A stretch of 60,621 nt of DNA from Hylemonella sp. UBA6679. Lineage in GTDB: Bacteria > Pseudomonadota > Gammaproteobacteria > Burkholderiales > Burkholderiaceae_C. Under the pieces are notes generated by a model. The model was not told where the DNA came from, searched no databases, and saw only the letters and a list, made by a program, of their open reading frames with translations. The stretch is taken from positions 1 to 60,621 of the forward strand of contig DKJZ01000022.1 in NCBI GenBank assembly GCA_002454975.1, read 5' to 3'. The position numbers were made by a program, and so were the translations under genes. Positions 18,073 through 27,003 of this stretch are shown here, piece by piece. Each line of letters starts with the position of its first letter. The first letter of the stretch is position 1.

Positions 18073-19074
18073 ATGACCAAGCCCCCGGCCCGTTCACCGC
18101 TGCAGCCAGATGAAACCCAGCAGCGGCTTGCCAAGCGTCGTGCGCGCGCGGCTTGGCAGCGGCGCTTTGACCTGACCCGCCACCGTACGGCTCGCCTGCA
18201 CCCCACCGTGCGCGGCTTGTTGTGGACGCTGTTGGCCAGCGTGCTGTTTGTCTTGCTCAACACCACGGCGCGCTATCTCACCCAGCAGTTTGACCCGTTT
18301 CAGTCGCAGTTTTTGCGCTATTTTTGTGGCTTGTTGGTGCTGCTGCCTTTTGTGCTGCGCAGTGGCATGGCAGCCTACCGGCCACAAAGTGTGAAGGGCC
18401 AGTTTGTGCGCGGCGTGGTGCACACCCTGGGCCTGGCGCTGTGGTTCACGGCCCTGCCCAACATCCCTTTGGCGGACATGACGGCCTTGGGTTTCACCAC
18501 GCCCATTTTCATCATGCTGGGGGCGGCGCTGTTTTTGCGCGAGTCCATGCATTGGGAGCGTTGGGTGGCCGCTGGCGTTGGGTTTGCTGGGGTGCTGGTG
18601 GTGTTGGGGCCCAAGCTCTCGGGCGACGGCGGGTGGTTTCACCTGGTCATGCTGGCCTCGTCGCCTGCGTTTGCGGCCTCGTTTTTGATTTCCAAAGCGC
18701 AAACGCGTTACGAGTCGGCGGGCGTGATTTTGCTGTGGCAAAGCCTCACGGTCTCGCTTATGAGTTTGCCCATGGCGCTGCCGCACTGGCGCGCCCCGGG
18801 GCTGTGGGAGTGTGGTGGGTACATGCTCGCAGGTCTGTTGGGCGGCTTGGCGCACTACTGCTTGCTGCGCTCCTACCAGTTGGCCGATATTTCAGCCACG
18901 CAGTCCTTCAAGTTTTTAGATTTGGTGTGGGCCTCGATCATGGGTTGGCTGGTGTTCTCAGACCACCCCAGCAGCTCAACCTTGCTGGGCGGGGTGGTGA
19001 TTGCCGCCTCAACCTTGTGGATCGCGCGGCGCGAATCTCGCAGGCGCCTCGCGCCAGGCGTGGGGCCACTTTAG
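18073..19074 (+). CDS. DMT-superfamily (EamA-type) permease
   Basis: A 333-residue protein with an Arg-rich cytosolic N terminus (about 45 residues) followed by ten hydrophobic segments in two EamA repeats, the second beginning near residue 195. Typical small-metabolite or amino-acid exporters have this form. The substrate cannot be read from sequence. It starts 48 bp after hrpA and could be read through from it. Confidence 0.85.
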   Translation: MTKPPARSPLQPDETQQRLAKRRARAAWQRRFDLTRHRTARLHPTVRGLLWTLLASVLFVLLNTTARYLTQQFDPFQSQFLRYFCGLLVLLPFVLRSGMAAYRPQSVKGQFVRGVVHTLGLALWFTALPNIPLADMTALGFTTPIFIMLGAALFLRESMHWERWVAAGVGFAGVLVVLGPKLSGDGGWFHLVMLASSPAFAASFLISKAQTRYESAGVILLWQSLTVSLMSLPMALPHWRAPGLWECGGYMLAGLLGGLAHYCLLRSYQLADISATQSFKFLDLVWASIMGWLVFSDHPSSSTLLGGVVIAASTLWIARRESRRRLAPGVGPL

Positions 19075-19216
19075 TTTCGCGTCTGCGGCACGGGGCCTGC
19101 TCGCAGACCCTCTCATCGCACACCCGCTCATCGCACACCCTAATTGACAGCCCAAAGCGGGTGGCGGCAAACTGCCCAGAAATTCACCTTCAATCACCAC
19201 AACGTTGAGACCCCGT

Positions 19217-19924
19217 ATGGACCGTCGCCAATTTTGTTCGTCTGCTTCTGCGTGCATGACCGGTGCCGTGAGCACAGGTTTGAGCCTGCCTTTGTGGGCT
19301 GCCGATGCCAAGCCCCGCACCTACAACCGTGTTGTGCTCACCGATGAGCTGGGCAAACCCCTTAAAACCGCCGACCTGGCCCCCAGCACCAACTACGTGT
19401 TTCATTACCCGTTTGAAGGCACGCCGGTGTTTTTGCTCAAGCTCGACAAACCTGCGGTGCCCAAGCAACTCAGCACCCGCAGCAAGGCAGCTTACGACTG
19501 GCCCGGCGGGGTGGGGCCGCAGCGCAACATCGTGGCGTTTTCTGCCATTTGCGCGCACCAGTTGGTGTACCCCACGCCGCAGCTGAGTTTCATCAGTTTT
19601 CGCAAAACCAAATCGGCCAAAGGCGTGCAAGACAACCTGATTCACTGCTGCGCTGACCACAGCCAGTACGATCCAGCTCGCGGCGCGCAAGTGCTCAGCG
19701 GCCCGGCCGAGCAGCCCTTGTGCGCGGTGCTGCTCGAGCACGACCCTCGCACCGACACGCTCAGTGCCTACGCCACCTTGGGTGGCGAGCTGTTTGATGA
19801 GTTTTTCAAAAAATACGAGTTCAAGCTCAGCATGGACGTGGGCCCCAAAGCCCGTCAGCAAGTGGCCACGCAATCGGTGGTCAAAGGGCTGGACAGGTTT
19901 TGTAAAAATCCAGTTCAGTGCTGA
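19217..19924 (+). CDS. Exported Rieske-type [2Fe-2S] protein with Tat-like signal
   Basis: A 235-residue protein beginning MDRRQFCSSASACMTGAVST, a twin-arginine-like signal followed by a modest hydrophobic stretch. The Rieske ligands are CAH (in AICAHQLVYP, near residue 115) and CADH (in HCCADHSQYD, near 147), i.e. C-x-H and C-x-x-H. The spacing between them (about 30) is longer than in the bc1 Rieske protein and it lacks that protein's transmembrane anchor region. The partner is unknown; it stands alone between a permease and an aminotransferase. An ATG at 19217 is preferred over the in-frame TTG at 19205. Confidence 0.8.
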   Translation: MDRRQFCSSASACMTGAVSTGLSLPLWAADAKPRTYNRVVLTDELGKPLKTADLAPSTNYVFHYPFEGTPVFLLKLDKPAVPKQLSTRSKAAYDWPGGVGPQRNIVAFSAICAHQLVYPTPQLSFISFRKTKSAKGVQDNLIHCCADHSQYDPARGAQVLSGPAEQPLCAVLLEHDPRTDTLSAYATLGGELFDEFFKKYEFKLSMDVGPKARQQVATQSVVKGLDRFCKNPVQC

Positions 19925-19959
19925 ATAGGGCCTGAGGCCTTGTCAAGCTTGAAGATGCT

Positions 19960-19976
19960 GCTATAAAAACCGAAGC
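19960..19976. repeat. 17-nt GCT-N11-AGC motif copy, intergenic
   Basis: GCTATAAAAACCGAAGC between the Rieske gene and the convergent aminotransferase; on the minus strand GCTTCGGTTTTTATAGC. Confidence 0.5.
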
Positions 19977-19977
19977 A

Positions 19978-21192
19978 TCACAGCTTGGCTAGGCGCTCCA
20001 AGGCTGTGTGGAGCGTGGCGTCTTGCTTGGCAAAGCAAAACCGCACCACGCGCTGGTCAAAGCCGTTGCCGTAAAACGCCGAGAGCGGAATGGCCGCCAC
20101 ACCCATCTCGGTGGTGAGCCACTTGCAAAAATCGGCCTCGTTCAAATCACTCACCTCGGAGATGTCCACGCACTGAAAGTAGGTGCCCTGGCTGGGCAGC
20201 AGCTTGAAGCGCGTGTTGGCCAAGCCGGCCCGAAACAGGTCGCGTTTGCGCGCGTAAAACGCGGGCAAATTTTTGTAAGGCGCGGGGTCGGCCATGAAAT
20301 TGGCCAAGCCGTGCTGCACCGGGGTGTTGACGGTGAACACATTGAACTGGTGCACCTTGCGAAACTCCGCGCTCAGGCTCGCGGGTGCGGCCACCATGCC
20401 CACTTTCCAGCCGGTCACATGGTAGGTTTTGCCAAAGCTCGAGACGATGAACGCGCGAGCGGCCAGGCCCTCAAAACACGCCGCGCTCCAGTGCGGCTGG
20501 TCGTCAAACACCATGTGCTCGTACACCTCGTCGCTGATCAGCAGCACGTTGGTGGGCGCCAGCAGCTCTTGCAACTGCAGCATCTCTTGGCGGCTCCACA
20601 CCATGCCGCTGGGGTTGTGCGGTGAGTTGATGAGGATGGCGCGCGTCTTGGGCGTGAGGGCTGCGGCAATTTTGTCAAAGTCGGGGCGGAAGGTGCCCGG
20701 GGTGAGCGGCACACGAACCACGGTGCCACCAGCGAGTTCGATGTTGGGCACGTAGCTGTCGTAGCAAGGCTCCAGAACAATCACCTCATCGCCAGGGTGC
20801 ACAACGGCCAATATGATGGTGAGGATGGCTTGCGTGGCCCCAGCGGTGATGGTGATTTCGCTGCCCGGGTCATAGCGGCGGCCATAGAGTGCTTCAATTT
20901 TTGTAGCAAGTGCCTCGCGCAAGGGGGCAATGCCCGTCATGGGCGGGTACTGGTTCAAGCCTGCGCGCATGGCGTCGTTGACCGCATCCAAGAGCTTGGG
21001 GTCGCACCCAAAATCAGGAAAACCTTGACCAAGATTCACCGCTCCTTTTTCGGTGGCTAACGCCGACATCACGGTAAAAATGGTGGTGCCCACATTGGGC
21101 AAGCGGCTTTGCAGGGCAGGGGTGCGGGGGGTCATGGCAGGGTTGTGGGTGTGCGCTGGGCTGATGACGGTAGACATTGGGTTCAAAGACAT
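19978..21192 (-). CDS. PLP-dependent aminotransferase (methionine aminotransferase-like)
   Basis: Class-I/II fold-type-I aminotransferase, 404 residues. It has the ligand-binding NLGQGFPDFGC segment near 52, INSPHNPSGMVW near 190, SDEVYEHMVF near 217, and the PLP lysine in SSFGKTYHVTGWKVG near 248. Best family resemblance is to YbdL, which transaminates methionine with 2-oxo acids. Its ATG at 21192 overlaps the cysB stop (TAATG), so it is coupled to the sulfur regulator. That context supports a methionine/sulfur role. Internal ATGs at 21177 and 21135 are alternative starts. Confidence 0.9.
   Translation of the reverse strand: MSLNPMSTVISPAHTHNPAMTPRTPALQSRLPNVGTTIFTVMSALATEKGAVNLGQGFPDFGCDPKLLDAVNDAMRAGLNQYPPMTGIAPLREALATKIEALYGRRYDPGSEITITAGATQAILTIILAVVHPGDEVIVLEPCYDSYVPNIELAGGTVVRVPLTPGTFRPDFDKIAAALTPKTRAILINSPHNPSGMVWSRQEMLQLQELLAPTNVLLISDEVYEHMVFDDQPHWSAACFEGLAARAFIVSSFGKTYHVTGWKVGMVAAPASLSAEFRKVHQFNVFTVNTPVQHGLANFMADPAPYKNLPAFYARKRDLFRAGLANTRFKLLPSQGTYFQCVDISEVSDLNEADFCKWLTTEMGVAAIPLSAFYGNGFDQRVVRFCFAKQDATLHTALERLAKL
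20891..20907. repeat. 17-nt GCT-N11-AGC motif copy in the aminotransferase
   Basis: GCTTCAATTTTTGTAGC, in frame within LATKIEALYG. Confidence 0.5.
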
Positions 21193-22175
21193 TAAGTGTG
21201 GGCAGACATGGCGCGGGTGATGGTCGCGCGGTCGAGTTTGGGGTTGAGCAGCTCGGCAAACTGGTAGACAAAATTGCGCAAATACACCCCACGTTTGAAG
21301 GCCACGCGCGAGACGTTCATGCCAAACAGGTGCCCCAGCGGGCGCACCACCAAATCGGCGCCGGTATCGCCTGGCGCACGCTGCTGGCTCAGAAAAGGCG
21401 CGGCAGTCAGGCTGATGTCGGGCAGGTCGCGCACCGACATCTCAGCCGCAATCCCTAAGCCCATACCCAAGCGCACGTAGGTTTTGATCACGTCCGAGTC
21501 GATGGCCTCCAAGGCAATGCGCGGGGTGAGTTTGCGTTTGGCAAAGGCCTGGTCGATGCGGGTGCGGCCAGTAAACGTGGGGTGGTAGGTGATGAGCGGC
21601 TCGGCTGCGATGTCTTCGAGGCTGAGCTTGGCGCGCTTGGCCAGCGGGTGGTCGGCGGGCAGCACCAGCATGTGCTGCCACTCGTAGCAAGGCAGGGTCA
21701 CGAGCTCGTCGTAATTGGCCAAGCTCTCGGTGGCCATGCCGATTTCGGCCACCTCTTCAATCAGCATGCGGGCCACCTGGTCGGGGGTGCCCTGGTGCAT
21801 GCTCAGGTTCACTTTGGGGTAGGCCTGGCGCAGTTTGGCCACCGGCTCAGGCAGCACATAACGCGCCTGGGTGTGGGTGGTGGCAATCGACAAGGTGCCG
21901 CTGTCTTGCGCGCTGAATTGCTCGCCTATGCGCTTGAGGTTGCTGATTTCGCGCATGATGATCTCAATGCTGTGCAGCACGTGTTGGCCCGGCTCGGTGA
22001 CCCGTTTGAGGCGCTTGCCGTGGCGGGCAAAAATATCGATGCCCAGCTCTTCTTCCAGCTCAATGATGGCCTTGGACACCCCCGGCTGTGATGTGTGCAG
22101 CGCCTTGGCCGCCTCGGTGAGGTTGAGGTTGTGCCGCGCGGCTTCTTGGGCGTAGCGGAATTGATGCAAGTTCAT
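21192..22175 (-). CDS. cysB: CysB-type LysR transcriptional regulator
   Basis: A 327-residue LysR-family regulator of the CysB/Cbl group. The winged helix-turn-helix (residues 1-60, MNLHQFRYAQEAARHNLNLTE... TSQPGVSKAI) matches CysB closely. The effector domain contains the TTHTQARYVLP motif near 100 typical of acetylserine/sulfate sensing CysB. It likely activates the cys unit at 8.1-1.4 kb under sulfur limitation. It is not next to that operon but is coupled to an aminotransferase gene. Confidence 0.94.
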   Translation of the reverse strand: MNLHQFRYAQEAARHNLNLTEAAKALHTSQPGVSKAIIELEEELGIDIFARHGKRLKRVTEPGQHVLHSIEIIMREISNLKRIGEQFSAQDSGTLSIATTHTQARYVLPEPVAKLRQAYPKVNLSMHQGTPDQVARMLIEEVAEIGMATESLANYDELVTLPCYEWQHMLVLPADHPLAKRAKLSLEDIAAEPLITYHPTFTGRTRIDQAFAKRKLTPRIALEAIDSDVIKTYVRLGMGLGIAAEMSVRDLPDISLTAAPFLSQQRAPGDTGADLVVRPLGHLFGMNVSRVAFKRGVYLRNFVYQFAELLNPKLDRATITRAMSAHT

Positions 22176-22243
22176 ACGAAAATGACACTAAAGAATCAAT
22201 TCATTATGCCCGCTGGCTTGCTGTTTTTATCAGTCAGCGCGAT

Positions 22244-22846
22244 TTAACCCCAGGGTTTTTCCCGGAAATAAGCCACGTTTGCCATGGCCAGCATGGGCCA
22301 GTCGCCACGGGTGTCGCCATAGGCGGTGAGGTGCGCGCCTTGCAGCTGGTTGTCGCGCAGCCAAGCTTGCAGGCGTTGCACTTTTTCAGGCCCGTGGCAG
22401 TTGGCACTGGCCATCTGGCCGCTGTACACCCCATCGCGCAGGGCGAGCTGGGTGCACACCAAGTCCACGTCCAGGTGCTGTGCCACAGCCTGCAAATACA
22501 CATCGGGCGAGGCGCTGACGATCACGCACACATCCCCGCGTGCCTGGTGCTCACGCAAACGCGCCAGGCCCCAGGGAGCCCACAAGCCAGGCAGGGCCGT
22601 GTTCACGAAGTCTTGGGCCCAGGCTTGGGCGCTGACCAAGGGAAGATGGGCAAAACTCAAACGCAGCAAGCGCGCTTTGGCCACGTGGTTGGGCAGCAAG
22701 CGCAAGGCATACAACGCCAGCCAGGGCGAACACCGCACCAGCACGCTGATGAGCTTGGCTGCGCCCAAATAGCGCCACAAAAACGGCAACAAGGTGTCGC
22801 CGCGGGTGAGCGTGCCGTCAAAGTCGAAGGCGGCCACGTGTTTCAT
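22244..22846 (-). CDS. HAD-IB family phosphatase
   Basis: A 200-residue haloacid dehalogenase-type phosphatase. The nucleophile motif AFDFDGTLTRGDT is at residues 5-17, SASPDVYL near 108 (motif II), and GDTRGDWPMLAMA near 175 (motif IV). A subfamily IB cap lies between. It is the last gene of the lptFG-led unit and starts inside the stop of the GT39 gene (ATGA). HAD proteins of this type are often encoded with or fused to UbiA phosphoribosyltransferases, so it may dephosphorylate a polyprenyl-phosphoribose; that substrate is inferred from context. Confidence 0.82.
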   Translation of the reverse strand: MKHVAAFDFDGTLTRGDTLLPFLWRYLGAAKLISVLVRCSPWLALYALRLLPNHVAKARLLRLSFAHLPLVSAQAWAQDFVNTALPGLWAPWGLARLREHQARGDVCVIVSASPDVYLQAVAQHLDVDLVCTQLALRDGVYSGQMASANCHGPEKVQRLQAWLRDNQLQGAHLTAYGDTRGDWPMLAMANVAYFREKPWG

Positions 22847-24423
22847 CTCTCGCAACGCACCTGGCCACAGTAGCGCACGCAAAACGGGCAGCCGCTCATG
22901 GGCAACCAGCTTGGGATGTTGTAGTAGCGCTTGAAAATTTCGCCCAGCACACCACTGCGGTAAGCCTCGTAATTGAAGGCCTCGCCCTCCACCACATGGA
23001 AGGTCACGCCGCCTTGCGTGACCTGCAGAGCTCGCACGCGCTCGAAGTAGGGCGAAAAGTCGTTCATGTCGGGCACGTCCGACAAAATCACCCGTATGGT
23101 TTTGCCCTGGTACACGCGGTAATCCACCAGCATGTCGTCCTGGCGCGCATGAAACTTGCCCGGGCCAAACACCGGCATGTACTGCTGTCTGGCGTAGCCA
23201 TAAATCGAGGCTGGCGTGTAAGCGTCTGACATCAACACCACATCGTCGGCCTGGGTGCTGCCGTCGCGCGTGGGCAGGCGCTGCACTTGAGCGAGCAGCT
23301 CGTTGGTTTCATAGCTGCGAATGATGTTGGTGTGCAGCCGTGTGCCCGCCCACTGCGCAGGGGTGGTGAGCGACACACCCACCACCGCCAAAGCATGCAG
23401 GCCTGTGAACACCGCGAGCCCCACAGCGGCTTGCGGAAGCCGGGGCAAGGGCAAGGCAAGGGCCAGCAACGCAAAACCAAACGGGTAAAACGACAAGACC
23501 CAGTGCAAGCCCACCGTCTTTTTGAGCGACAAGAGTGCAAAAAACGCCAGTGGCACCCCCACCAGGCAGGCCAAGAGTCGGTGCTGTCGTGCGGCACCAA
23601 GTGCTGCGCGCTCGCGCCAAATCAGCCACAGCACAGCGGGGGTGAGCAGGTAGGCCATCATGCCCGCATACACCAGCGGCTTGCCCCAGCCAAAGCTCGC
23701 GCCCTCGTTGCGGTTGTACACATTGAACATGATGTTGGGCCAGCCGTGCGACATGTTCCAGCCGAAGTTGATCAAGGCCCCAGGCAAGGCGCACAGCACC
23801 ATGAACACCAGCGCCAGCCAACGCTCGCGGCGGTACGCGCCGAAGTAAACCAAGTAGCACAGGCCCAACACCACAGAGAAATACTTGCTCAAAAACGCGC
23901 AACCCAGCGCCATGCCGCTCAAGCCGTACAGGCCCCAGGTGCGGCCTTGCAGGTTGGCGCGTTCGGCCCGCACCAGGCAGGCCACCGAGACCATGCTCCA
24001 AAAAATCAGCGGTGTGTCGGTGGTGATCAGGGCATTGAGCCAGTTGATGGGCGCGAGCCAAAACAAGAGCACCGCCCACGCCGCGCGTTCTTTGTGGATG
24101 GGCGCCCAGGCCCAGTACATCAAGCCTCCCAAGAGCAAGGGCAGGGCAATGATGGGCAGGCGGATGGCCAGCGTGGTGTCGGAGATGGCGCGCAAGAGCG
24201 CAATCACCCAACCCACCATGGGCGGGTGGTCGTAATAGCCCCAGTCGGGGTACACGCCCCACCAGTAGAAAAACGCCTCGTCGCCGGTGATGGGGAAAGC
24301 CCAGCCTATCCACAGGCGCAGCGCCAAACTCAGGGCTGCGGTGAGCCACAAGGCGCGTTGAAGAGGCTGGGGTGTGCGGGTCATGGTTGGTGAGAGTGTG
24401 GCTACCGTCGGGTCTGAGGTCAC
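22843..24423 (-). CDS. GT39/ArnT-like membrane glycosyltransferase
   Basis: A 526-residue integral membrane protein with about ten hydrophobic helices in the N-terminal 370 residues and a soluble C-terminal domain. The first periplasmic loop reads ITGDEAFFYWWGVYPDWGYYDHPPMVGW, with the catalytic-type Asp-Glu and YDHPP motif of the PMT/ArnT superfamily, which use polyprenyl-phosphate sugars as donors. The C terminus carries four Cys (CPFCVRYCGQVRC), which is unusual. The GTG at 24423 overlaps the upstream stop; an ATG at 24384 (MTRTPQPL) is the alternative. Confidence 0.85.
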   Translation of the reverse strand: MTSDPTVATLSPTMTRTPQPLQRALWLTAALSLALRLWIGWAFPITGDEAFFYWWGVYPDWGYYDHPPMVGWVIALLRAISDTTLAIRLPIIALPLLLGGLMYWAWAPIHKERAAWAVLLFWLAPINWLNALITTDTPLIFWSMVSVACLVRAERANLQGRTWGLYGLSGMALGCAFLSKYFSVVLGLCYLVYFGAYRRERWLALVFMVLCALPGALINFGWNMSHGWPNIMFNVYNRNEGASFGWGKPLVYAGMMAYLLTPAVLWLIWRERAALGAARQHRLLACLVGVPLAFFALLSLKKTVGLHWVLSFYPFGFALLALALPLPRLPQAAVGLAVFTGLHALAVVGVSLTTPAQWAGTRLHTNIIRSYETNELLAQVQRLPTRDGSTQADDVVLMSDAYTPASIYGYARQQYMPVFGPGKFHARQDDMLVDYRVYQGKTIRVILSDVPDMNDFSPYFERVRALQVTQGGVTFHVVEGEAFNYEAYRSGVLGEIFKRYYNIPSWLPMSGCPFCVRYCGQVRCER

Positions 24424-25433
24424 AGCCGGCGGTACGCACTATAAAGCAGCGTGAGCAGGCCCAGGCCCACCGCCAGCCACAGGGTGAGCAAACGCACCAC
24501 CAGCGTGATGAGCACGGCTTGGGCCAGCGCCAAGGTCTCGGGTGCTGCCCATAGGAGCAGGCCACTCAAGATGGCCTCGGTGCCGCCCAAGCCCGCGGGC
24601 AGCATGGACAAGGCCCCGCCCACCATGCTCAGGGCGTACAAGCCGCTGGCCAGCCACACCGGCAAGGTCACGCCGTGTTGCACGCAGACCAGCCACACCG
24701 CCACACCTTGGGCGGCCCAGGCCAGCACGGTCAACGCCAGCCAGTGCAGCGGTTGATGTCGCAAACAAGCCCCGGCTTGCTGCAAGGCTTGCAAAGCTTT
24801 TCCAGCCAAGGCCAGGGTAGTGTGGGTCAACGTGCGTGCTTTGCTTGTTATGGCGGCCGCTTTGCTTGCGGGCACCGCTGCGGCCATGCTTGGCGCGCCA
24901 CCCGGCGGGGTTGAGCCACCAACGACCTGCCCCAAACGTTGCAGGACCACCCAAGCCAGCGCGCTGGCGATGGTGAGCACCACAACTGCCACCCACAAGG
25001 GGTAACCCAGATCGGTGGCCAGCCACAGCACAGCAGGCAGGCTCAGCAGCAGCAGGCCGAGCAAGTCGGCCACGCGCTCAGCGCCAAACATCGACACGCT
25101 TTGGGCCGGGCTCAACGGGGGTTTGAGCAACCAGCCGCGCGCAGCTTCCCCCACATTGCCGGGGGTTGCGGTGAAGGCGTAGCCGCACAGGTACAGGCGC
25201 AAGGCGGTCGCAGCGGGCAGTGGCCGCCCGAGGTGGTCCATCCAGCAGCGCCAGCGCCAGCCGCGCAGCGCGTAGTTGCACAGGCACAAAACGGCCGCTA
25301 CCGCACCCACCGGAGACCACAAGGCCGTGCCTATGGCCTTGAGGGGCACATCGCCACTGAGGGTCAGGGCCAGCGCGTACAGGCTGATGGCCAGCACCAG
25401 CACCAGCAGCAAAGATCGGATGGGGAGCTTCAC
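24420..25433 (-). CDS. Flippase-like membrane protein (UPF0104 / LPG-synthase TM family)
   Basis: A 337-residue multi-helix protein related to the membrane half of lysylphosphatidylglycerol synthases and to the AglD/UPF0104 group. Conserved points are NYALRGWRWR near residue 52, TPGNVGEAARG near 90, and the GGALSMLPAGLGGTEAIL block near 273. The segment 175-205 is Ala/Ser-rich and poorly conserved. Members are thought to move or modify lipid-linked substrates. Here it sits between UbiA and ArnT-like genes, consistent with handling of a polyprenyl-linked sugar. Confidence 0.75.
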   Translation of the reverse strand: MKLPIRSLLLVLVLAISLYALALTLSGDVPLKAIGTALWSPVGAVAAVLCLCNYALRGWRWRCWMDHLGRPLPAATALRLYLCGYAFTATPGNVGEAARGWLLKPPLSPAQSVSMFGAERVADLLGLLLLSLPAVLWLATDLGYPLWVAVVVLTIASALAWVVLQRLGQVVGGSTPPGGAPSMAAAVPASKAAAITSKARTLTHTTLALAGKALQALQQAGACLRHQPLHWLALTVLAWAAQGVAVWLVCVQHGVTLPVWLASGLYALSMVGGALSMLPAGLGGTEAILSGLLLWAAPETLALAQAVLITLVVRLLTLWLAVGLGLLTLLYSAYRRL

Positions 25434-25445
25434 GGCGTGGCGTGG

Positions 25446-26318
25446 TTAGGCGCGCACAAAAAACAAGCCAAGGTAGACCAGCGCAGACAAGGCGATCCAG
25501 GGGTCGCGCAGCAGGTCGCGCGACACGTCTTCGCCTCGTCCGCGGTGCACCTGCAACATGTAGCGCATCATGGCAAAAATCACCACAGGCACGGTGTAGA
25601 CCAGACGCTCGCCATGCTGGGCCAGGGTCTCAGGGCTGGTGGCGTACAGGCTGTAGGTGGTGATGGTGGCCGTCATGGTGACAGCCATGAGCGTGTCGAG
25701 CAGGGTGCTGGGGTAGTGCGCCAGCACCGCGCGTTGCTGCGCCGATTCATGAAAACTCTCGGCCTTGCGTTTGGAAAACCCCAAAAACAAAGCCACAAAC
25801 AGGCCGGTGAGCAACATCCAGCGCGAAGGCGCAATGCCCACCGCGGTGGTGCCGGCCAGCAGCCGCAACATGAAGCCCGTGGCAATCAGGCTCACGTCCA
25901 CAATGGGCACGTGCTTCAAGCCCCAGGAGTAGGCCAGGTTCATGGCCACGTACACGCCCAGCAAGCCCAGCAGCACGGGGTTGTTCCAGGCCAAGGCCAC
26001 GCCCAATGCTCCTAAAAAAATAGCTAGAACACCAGCGGCTGTGCTGCTTACAGCCCCGCTGGCCAATGGGCGGTGGCGTTTGACCGGGTGGCGTGCATCG
26101 GCTGGGCGGTCGCGCCAGTCGTTGAGCACATACACCAGGCTGGAGATGCAGCAAAACGCCGCAAACACGCTGAGCACGCGCAGCAAAAGTGGTCCATGTC
26201 CCCAGCTTTGGCTGAACATCAGGCCAGCAAACACAAAGACATTTTTGAGCCACTGGTGCGGACGCATCAGCTTGGCCAAGCCCTTGAGGGTTGACAGGGG
26301 CGCAGCGCGCTCAGACAT
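25446..26318 (-). CDS. UbiA-family polyprenyl-phosphate phosphoribosyltransferase-like protein
   Basis: A 290-residue prenyltransferase with about nine hydrophobic helices. The first Asp-rich motif reads LNDWRDRPADARHPVKRHRP (residues about 64-83), the NDxxDxxxDxxHPxKRxRP form of decaprenyl-phosphate 5-phosphoribosyltransferases and not of ubiquinone-type UbiA. The second motif region holds GFMLRLLAGTTAVG and SRWMLLTGLFVALFLGFSKRKAE. It probably joins PRPP to a polyprenyl phosphate. The ATG at 26318 overlaps the PAP2 gene by 8 bp; frame open upstream is not coding. Confidence 0.82.
   Translation of the reverse strand: MSERAAPLSTLKGLAKLMRPHQWLKNVFVFAGLMFSQSWGHGPLLLRVLSVFAAFCCISSLVYVLNDWRDRPADARHPVKRHRPLASGAVSSTAAGVLAIFLGALGVALAWNNPVLLGLLGVYVAMNLAYSWGLKHVPIVDVSLIATGFMLRLLAGTTAVGIAPSRWMLLTGLFVALFLGFSKRKAESFHESAQQRAVLAHYPSTLLDTLMAVTMTATITTYSLYATSPETLAQHGERLVYTVPVVIFAMMRYMLQVHRGRGEDVSRDLLRDPWIALSALVYLGLFFVRA
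26008..26024. repeat. 17-nt GCT-N11-AGC motif copy in the UbiA gene
   Basis: GCTCCTAAAAAAATAGC; minus strand GCTATTTTTTTAGGAGC. Confidence 0.5.
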
Positions 26319-27003
26319 GGGGTTGTCCTTGTTCCACAAGAGGTCGGTACACCCAGGCGAGCACTTGCCACACCAGCCAAGCAGTGGTGAGCGTGACCGG
26401 GTAGGCCCACAGCACATCGCTGAGCCAATGCGCGCTCACCCCCACGCGTGCAAAACCAATGCCCAGGCCGCCGATGACGCCAGCGGCCAGCCAAAAGCGG
26501 CGCCGGCGTGGCCACAGCAGCATGAAGGCGGCCAGCACCATGCCGCAGCCCGCGTGGCCGCTGACAAAGGCACAGTTGTCGTTGCACTGCTGGGCCTGCA
26601 CCAGCGGGGCTGAGTACTCACGCTGACCACCAAACTGCACCACGTCCAGAGGCCGGGCGCGCAGGTGGTGCTCTTTCACCGCCCAGGTGACCAGGCCTGG
26701 CCCTAGGCCGATGGACAAGCCGACAAACGCCAGGCTCAGAGCCCAGCGCCGCCAGTGCGGCACGGCCGTGCACACCAGCCAGGCCAAAGCGCTGGCCAGC
26801 GTCAAGCCTCGAAACACATTGGGGGTGTACTCATTGACCTCAACCACCCACCACCAGCCCCCCGGTTGAATGGGCGCTTGTTCAGAGATGAAAAAGGCCG
26901 CCACCGCCAGATCCAGGCCAGGCCAAAACACAGGCAGCAGGGCCAGCAGCAAGCTCGCTGCCATCAGCCACAGGTACATGTTGGCGGCGCGCAGTCGATC
27001 CAT
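26311..27003 (-). CDS. PAP2-family membrane phosphatase
   Basis: A 230-residue protein with about six hydrophobic helices and the three PAP2 motifs: KEHHLRARP near residue 113, CAFVSGHAGCG near 146, and RVGVSAHWLSDV near 192. Such enzymes dephosphorylate lipid phosphates or lipid-A. Start ATG at 27003 overlaps the cbiX stop (TGATG). With the UbiA-like enzyme it may form the pair seen in polyprenyl-phosphoribose pathways; lipid A or undecaprenyl-pyrophosphate are other possible substrates. Confidence 0.85.
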   Translation of the reverse strand: MDRLRAANMYLWLMAASLLLALLPVFWPGLDLAVAAFFISEQAPIQPGGWWWVVEVNEYTPNVFRGLTLASALAWLVCTAVPHWRRWALSLAFVGLSIGLGPGLVTWAVKEHHLRARPLDVVQFGGQREYSAPLVQAQQCNDNCAFVSGHAGCGMVLAAFMLLWPRRRRFWLAAGVIGGLGIGFARVGVSAHWLSDVLWAYPVTLTTAWLVWQVLAWVYRPLVEQGQPHV

